The notes under the pieces: generated by a model
What the model saw: only the letters and a program-made list of their open reading frames with translations
Told to the model about the DNA's origin: nothing
Database searches by the model: none
Shown here: piece after piece, positions 44,623 through 49,026 of the stretch
How the letters are laid out: every line of letters starts with the position of its first letter
How positions within the stretch are numbered: the first letter of the stretch is position 1
Source: Shewanella holmiensis
GTDB lineage: Bacteria; Pseudomonadota; Gammaproteobacteria; Enterobacterales; Shewanellaceae
Assembly (NCBI RefSeq): GCF_025370255.1
Contig: NZ_JAMTCD010000028.1
Span: 1-49,026 of the forward strand
Length of the DNA stretch: 49,026 nucleotides
Direction: 5' to 3'
Made by a program: the position numbers and the translations under genes

Positions 44623-47600
44623 TTAAGGAATCATATTTCCATGTAATGGCTCAAGAGGCTCAACATATAATGAGATTGCTGATGTAGTCGTTGCCGTATC
44701 GACAATTAATGCACCATCATTCAGTAATCCATTGATGATCACGCCATCAGTCGTTGAGCCGTACTCTGCCGATAAATCTACGCCATCTAGCACGATTGTT
44801 TGATCTACCTTACCGTCTTTATCAACATCAATTGAGATAGTGGTATTGCCATTATTGAACGAGAAATGTAGAAAATCATCTAAATTTCCATTCTGTTCAT
44901 TTTGCAATAAGTCACTGAGGTGAAGTTTATTATTTCCTACCTCAAAGTCCATTATGGTGTCGATGCCAGTGTCGCCTTTAGACCATACAAAGGTATCATC
45001 TCCTAAGCCACCAATTAATGTGTCATTGCCTAGACCACCGATAAGCACATCATTATCAGAACCGCCATCTAATGAATCATTACCTGTTCCGCCGATGAGC
45101 ATGTCTTTGCCACTTCCGCCATGAAGTTCATCATTCCCTCCTTGACCGAATAAAATGTCATTACCTTCATTACCAGCAAGAATGTCATCACCGTCATTTA
45201 CACGTGATGTATCAAATAATCCGGTATTGGCTGTAATGTATTCATGCACATCTTGAATTGACACATCAGCTGCATTCTCACCAGTTTGTTGCGCAACAAA
45301 TTTTTGCAATGCGGCGTAGCCTTGCCCTTCTATTCCATCAAATTGAACCAAATCACCGAAGATAATGTCATCACCAGCACCAGAGTTGACGCTATCATCA
45401 CCTTGAATGAGCGACAATTCAGATCCTAAAATGACACTCGCTAAGCTGTTGGCATTGATGTTGGTTGCGACATTACCATCTGAGTCATAAGGGGTCAGTT
45501 TATTTAGGCTGATTCCAGAGCCGATACCAATCGCTTCAACCTCGGATAATGTGCTGAGCACTTGGAAAGCCGCTTTTGCTTGTGCAGCAGCTTCGCTGTT
45601 AGTGGTATCAGTGATTTTGGCTAGGTAATATTTTCCGCTGGCATCAACTCTTAAACTACCTGTTTGTACACTTCTCCATGAGCCACTATCATTAGACCAT
45701 TTATAGGTATTACCATATTCGTCAATAATGACCTTACCATTGTGAGTTAATGCCTGACCTTTTGTATAGTTGCCAATAAGATCTGACAACTTTTTATCAT
45801 TATTGCTTCCCGAAACATCATAGGCCAAAACCGTATTTAGCTGCGCGTCGGTGTTATAGGTATTTGGCTCACCATCGGTAATAAAATAGGTGAGGTTATT
45901 CCCGCTGTTGCTTGCAGCAGATCCATTTAGGAACCAATTTGTAACAGTTTCAAATGCGGCTTCATAGTTGGTATTACCACCATTCTGGATGGTGTTGAGG
46001 GCAGCTGTTAACACCGAAATCGCATTAGCGTCTGCTAAATTAACCGCGACGTTGACCTGAGTACCATAATCGAAATCGACAAGTAAAATATTAACAGTAC
46101 CAGATGTGGCAGAGCCTACACTTAACTTTAAAGTATCAAAAACTTGAAGCAACTGTGTTTTTGCAGCGGTTATGTTGCTGGTTCCCATACTGCCAGATGA
46201 GTCTAGAATAAAGGCGATATTATAGTTTTCACCTTGAACAATTTGAATACCCGTCGTATCGCTGACAATAACGTCATTATTGTCAGTTCCGGTGATGGTG
46301 TTATCGCCATCCGTACCATTGTCATAGACATAGTCTCTTAACGATATATCAAGAGTGGTTTGACTGGTCGCAATATCACTATTACTTGATTCAACTGAGC
46401 TTGCTAAAATCGTTAAAGTAAACTCTTGATCACCTTTGTAATCTTCAGCAACTTGTAACTTGATATTCGGTAGATCACTAATTGATACCGTCCAACTACC
46501 ATCAGCATTGAGTGTGCCTGCAGTCAGATAAACACCGCTAGGAATGCCAAAAATAGTGACATCTGTTAAGGTCTCACTACCATCTGTATCGACTAAATCA
46601 ACATCGATTGATAATGGGATTTGTTTAATCTGTAGCTGTGTAATTTGACCTTTATCATTGACAATGTAAACGCCATCAGCAAAAACCAGACGCTCAACTT
46701 CATACAAGTGATCGCCAGCATCTAAAGCATTGGTATTTACCGAGCTGGCATCAATGCCACGCTTATCATTAATTAATATATAAGGCGTAACGGAGTGGTC
46801 AGTATGGTTAGTAATAACATAATCAGCGAAATTGCCTGAGTAAATAGCGGTGTCAGTACCCGAACCACCATAAATAGAGTCGTTTAATCCGCCACCAATA
46901 AATGCATCATCGCCACTATCTCCAAGCAAGTTGTCGCTTAAATTACCACCAACTAAAATATCATCACCGCCTTTACCGGTAAGCATATTCGAGTCGTTAG
47001 AATCGCCTTGTAAGTAATGGTTTTTATCGTTATCGGCAGTAGCAGTACGACCTGATTTAGTGGCTTCAATGGTAATACCAAAATCATTGGAGCCAATAGT
47101 GTGAGTCGAATTCAGCGTATTATCTGCTGAGGCATTAATCCAAGTTAATTGCCCCTTCGATACTGTTAACATAGGCTCATCAGCTCTGGCATCAATGTGG
47201 ATGGTAACCGTTGCAGGCGAACTCTCATTGGAGCCGTCTGTTGCAATATAGGTGAAGTTTGCTAGTGCTTCCCCTTGATTTCCAATGCCTGTTGCAGAGT
47301 TTCCACCATCAGCTTGATCGTTAGCAGGAACAAATCGTACGCTTCCCGCATCAAACATTGCTGACGTCAGTAACATTCCTACAGTCACAGCTTCCCATTG
47401 TCCATTTATTAAGTGTTGTAGCTCACCATTAGCTGCATTGGGTAGTGCCGTAATCTTGATGGATAATTCATCTCTGCTGTTATTGGTATCAGTAATGCTC
47501 AAACTGTCCCAATTAAGTAATAAAGGAGTATCTTCTATGCCCTGTGTTAGTGAATCGACAGACACGGGTGCAGTATTCGTTTGCACCGATACAGCGAAGT

Positions 47601-49026
47601 GTCCAGTAAAGCTGTCTCCATCACCATCCGTTGCTACAACATTAAAGTCTAGCTTTCCATCAGCCGTAGGCTGCATTACTTGATATTGATAGAAATCCCA
47701 TTGGCCTGTATGAGGAGTAAACTCTACTTTAAAGACCAGATCACCATTGGCAGTTTGACCAACTAAGGTATTGCCTGATTGAGTGATGATAACCGCATCA
47801 CCAGTAGCAGTCAGAAGTCCAGTTTCATCAGTTCCACTAAACACCAAGGAGCCTTTCCCATCAGCGCCCCATTGGGTATCAACAGACCCAGAGGCGTAGG
47901 CAATGGCGACATCAGCAGCCCCTAAAAATTCTATGGTTTTAATTGATAAATCACTATTGTCACCGTGAGCCGCATTAAAGCCATTGTCAGTAGCTTTAAT
48001 TATCATTTGATCAAACCCACCTTGTAATACTTCAAAAACAGCGGCGTAATTACCATCATTTGCATCGGAGCTAAATGACTGCGTAGCAACAAGCTGGCCG
48101 TCTCGATAAAACTCAACGACTCCCACTTCAAGCTCTCCACCGAACATCGCAGAAAACTCGATATTGACACCATATGCAAGGGTGCCTGGATCTAGCGTGA
48201 TTACTATTTCTTCAGAGGCTTCTGAGCCATCTGCAAATTTACGGAAATCGATCTCTCCATTAATCTGATGATATGGCGCACCTACACTTTTAACACCGAT
48301 CCCGTCGCTATTACCAAACACAGAAGCTGCCGTTAATGAAGAATCAGTGGCAGAGGTGAAACCTCTAGCAGTAATGGTGAAACCATCAAAATCAAGCTCA
48401 TTATTACTACCGAGATTATTTGTGAGTGAGAAGCTTCCAATCAATGTATTAGGGATATCTATGTCGGTTACCGCTACTACATTAGCATCAGCAATTACAG
48501 GAGCATCATCTTCAATTATTACAGTGAAATCGCCGACACCAGAAGCGCCGTTGCCATCGTTAACCACAATGCCAAAGTCGAGTGAAAGATTATCTTCAGA
48601 CTGAGTATCTGCATGATCAACAGGAGCTAACAGCGTCACGTCATATGACCAAGCTCCCGAAGAACCATTTGCTGGAGCGGTTAGAACAACAGTCATCACA
48701 GCCACATATGAGCTTGTATCCGGTGTACCAATATATCCTGTTAGGGTATTTGTACCATCCCAAGTCCATTGAATGAGATCGCCGCCTGAAGTTATGCCGG
48801 ATGGTCCTGATAGCGATACAGTCAGTAAGTCTCCATCTTCATCGTTAATATTGATTGTTCCAGATGCAGTTGCAAAATTGGTCGTATCAGTATTGCCAGT
48901 CGTATCAGCAACACCACCCGTTAGGCCTTCTTCAGATACTCGAGAATTAGAAATTGAGGTGATTACTGGGGCATCATTCACATTGCTGACATTGAGGGTC
49001 ACTGTGGCCGTGTCGCTGCCGCCGTT
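44623..49026 (-). CDS. bpfA: Giant RTX adhesin BpfA, C-terminal part (5' end beyond window)
   Basis: The frame stays open to the right edge, so only the last 1467 codons are here. BpfA is a surface adhesin for biofilm formation, exported by the type I system encoded downstream. Counting from codon 49002: Ig/cadherin-like repeats (to about 170, with VSNVNDAPVI); a separate beta-rich domain (about 180-362); further VCBS/Ig-like domains (about 363-610); a first RTX block (673-720); an Ig-like segment (about 795-890); a von Willebrand A domain (about 925-1165) with a metal site DSSGS (934-938), Thr1011 and ITDG (1041-1044); a second RTX block (1271-1340); and a C-terminal secretion signal. Calcium would fold the RTX parts outside the cell. 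The retention module and BpfG cut site lie in the missing N-terminal part. Confidence 0.92.
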   Translation of the reverse strand, partial: NGGSDTATVTLNVSNVNDAPVITSISNSRVSEEGLTGGVADTTGNTDTTNFATASGTININDEDGDLLTVSLSGPSGITSGGDLIQWTWDGTNTLTGYIGTPDTSSYVAVMTVVLTAPANGSSGAWSYDVTLLAPVDHADTQSEDNLSLDFGIVVNDGNGASGVGDFTVIIEDDAPVIADANVVAVTDIDIPNTLIGSFSLTNNLGSNNELDFDGFTITARGFTSATDSSLTAASVFGNSDGIGVKSVGAPYHQINGEIDFRKFADGSEASEEIVITLDPGTLAYGVNIEFSAMFGGELEVGVVEFYRDGQLVATQSFSSDANDGNYAAVFEVLQGGFDQMIIKATDNGFNAAHGDNSDLSIKTIEFLGAADVAIAYASGSVDTQWGADGKGSLVFSGTDETGLLTATGDAVIITQSGNTLVGQTANGDLVFKVEFTPHTGQWDFYQYQVMQPTADGKLDFNVVATDGDGDSFTGHFAVSVQTNTAPVSVDSLTQGIEDTPLLLNWDSLSITDTNNSRDELSIKITALPNAANGELQHLINGQWEAVTVGMLLTSAMFDAGSVRFVPANDQADGGNSATGIGNQGEALANFTYIATDGSNESSPATVTIHIDARADEPMLTVSKGQLTWINASADNTLNSTHTIGSNDFGITIEATKSGRTATADNDKNHYLQGDSNDSNMLTGKGGDDILVGGNLSDNLLGDSGDDAFIGGGLNDSIYGGSGTDTAIYSGNFADYVITNHTDHSVTPYILINDKRGIDASSVNTNALDAGDHLYEVERLVFADGVYIVNDKGQITQLQIKQIPLSIDVDLVDTDGSETLTDVTIFGIPSGVYLTAGTLNADGSWTVSISDLPNIKLQVAEDYKGDQEFTLTILASSVESSNSDIATSQTTLDISLRDYVYDNGTDGDNTITGTDNNDVIVSDTTGIQIVQGENYNIAFILDSSGSMGTSNITAAKTQLLQVFDTLKLSVGSATSGTVNILLVDFDYGTQVNVAVNLADANAISVLTAALNTIQNGGNTNYEAAFETVTNWFLNGSAASNSGNNLTYFITDGEPNTYNTDAQLNTVLAYDVSGSNNDKKLSDLIGNYTKGQALTHNGKVIIDEYGNTYKWSNDSGSWRSVQTGSLRVDASGKYYLAKITDTTNSEAAAQAKAAFQVLSTLSEVEAIGIGSGISLNKLTPYDSDGNVATNINANSLASVILGSELSLIQGDDSVNSGAGDDIIFGDLVQFDGIEGQGYAALQKFVAQQTGENAADVSIQDVHEYITANTGLFDTSRVNDGDDILAGNEGNDILFGQGGNDELHGGSGKDMLIGGTGNDSLDGGSDNDVLIGGLGNDTLIGGLGDDTFVWSKGDTGIDTIMDFEVGNNKLHLSDLLQNEQNGNLDDFLHFSFNNGNTTISIDVDKDGKVDQTIVLDGVDLSAEYGSTTDGVIINGLLNDGALIVDTATTTSAISLYVEPLEPLHGNMIP
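44983..45192 (-). repeat. RTX calcium-binding nonapeptide block near the BpfA C-terminus
   Basis: About seven tandem GGxGxDxLx units, for example GGTGNDSLDGGSDNDVLIGG and GGLGNDTLIGGLGDDTF. A smaller block lies at 46843-46986. These bind calcium and fold on leaving the secretion channel. Confidence 0.93.
45508..46230 (-). other. von Willebrand factor A domain of BpfA
   Basis: Encodes the segment from about YNIAFILDSSGSMG to AIGIGSG. The MIDAS residues are all present: DxSxS at 934-938, Thr1011 in GGNTNYE and Asp1043 in ITDGEPN. It contains an insertion of about 90 residues (about 1050-1140) before the last strand. Metal-dependent ligand binding is expected from the family. Confidence 0.88.

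Overview
The window looks like chromosomal DNA of a Shewanella species or a close marine gammaproteobacterial relative. Grounds: a complete bpf-type (Lap-type) adhesin operon in the Shewanella gene order, two secreted nucleases with GlyGly-CTERM-like tails, the long 367-residue form of PurC, and a RimO with a 40-residue N-terminal extension. Base composition is moderate and AT-leaning. No tRNA, rRNA, CRISPR array, insertion sequence or prophage was seen. Nearly all the sequence is in recognisable genes; the right edge cuts a giant adhesin gene.

Layout. (1) 316-1740: rimO, with its terminator. (2) 1920-5297: an iron-uptake pair, a TonB-dependent siderophore receptor behind a Fur-box-like site and a PepSY-type membrane protein after it. 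(3) 5797-14758: a nucleic-acid scavenging block read leftward, made of a small porin, an ExeM/NucH-type extracellular nuclease, an endonuclease I with two nearly identical lamin-tail domains, and a lipoprotein 5'-nucleotidase. Together they could turn external DNA into nucleotides, nucleosides and phosphate. (4) 14759-15747: nearly 1 kb without a convincing gene, with a pentanucleotide repeat and an inverted repeat. (5) 15748-28333: mostly housekeeping genes: purC, a DMT exporter, a DUF3137-lemA pair, a deaD-type RNA helicase, an M28 peptidase after uvrA, and divergently a YajR-like MFS transporter followed by ssb. (6) 28499-33338: an LPS core cluster of five genes: GT9, hldD, a GT-A glycosyltransferase, GT25 and a second GT9. 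(7) 33411-36197: a periplasmic solute-binding protein, a quinone oxidoreductase-like MDR protein and an acidic-tailed hypothetical protein. (8) 36275-49026: the leftward bpf operon.

In the bpf operon the gene order is adhesin bpfA (3' part only), LapB-type ABC transporter, HlyD adaptor, TolC/AggA channel, OmpA-like lipoprotein, BpfG protease and BpfD c-di-GMP receptor. The three transport proteins export BpfA. By analogy with LapA/LapG/LapD, BpfG cuts BpfA loose from the surface unless BpfD, bound to c-di-GMP, holds BpfG. Short gaps or overlaps (ATGA, TAATG, a Shine-Dalgarno site on a stop codon) tie most of these genes together. A perfect 14-bp hairpin separates bpfA from the transporter genes.

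No wholly unknown multi-gene system was recognised. The points most worth a second look are the nucleic-acid scavenging block with its fresh domain duplication, the bpfA/transporter hairpin, the OmpA-like protein lacking the usual peptidoglycan-binding Asp, an unassigned domain inside BpfA, and the repeat-bearing non-coding stretch at 14.8-15.7 kb.
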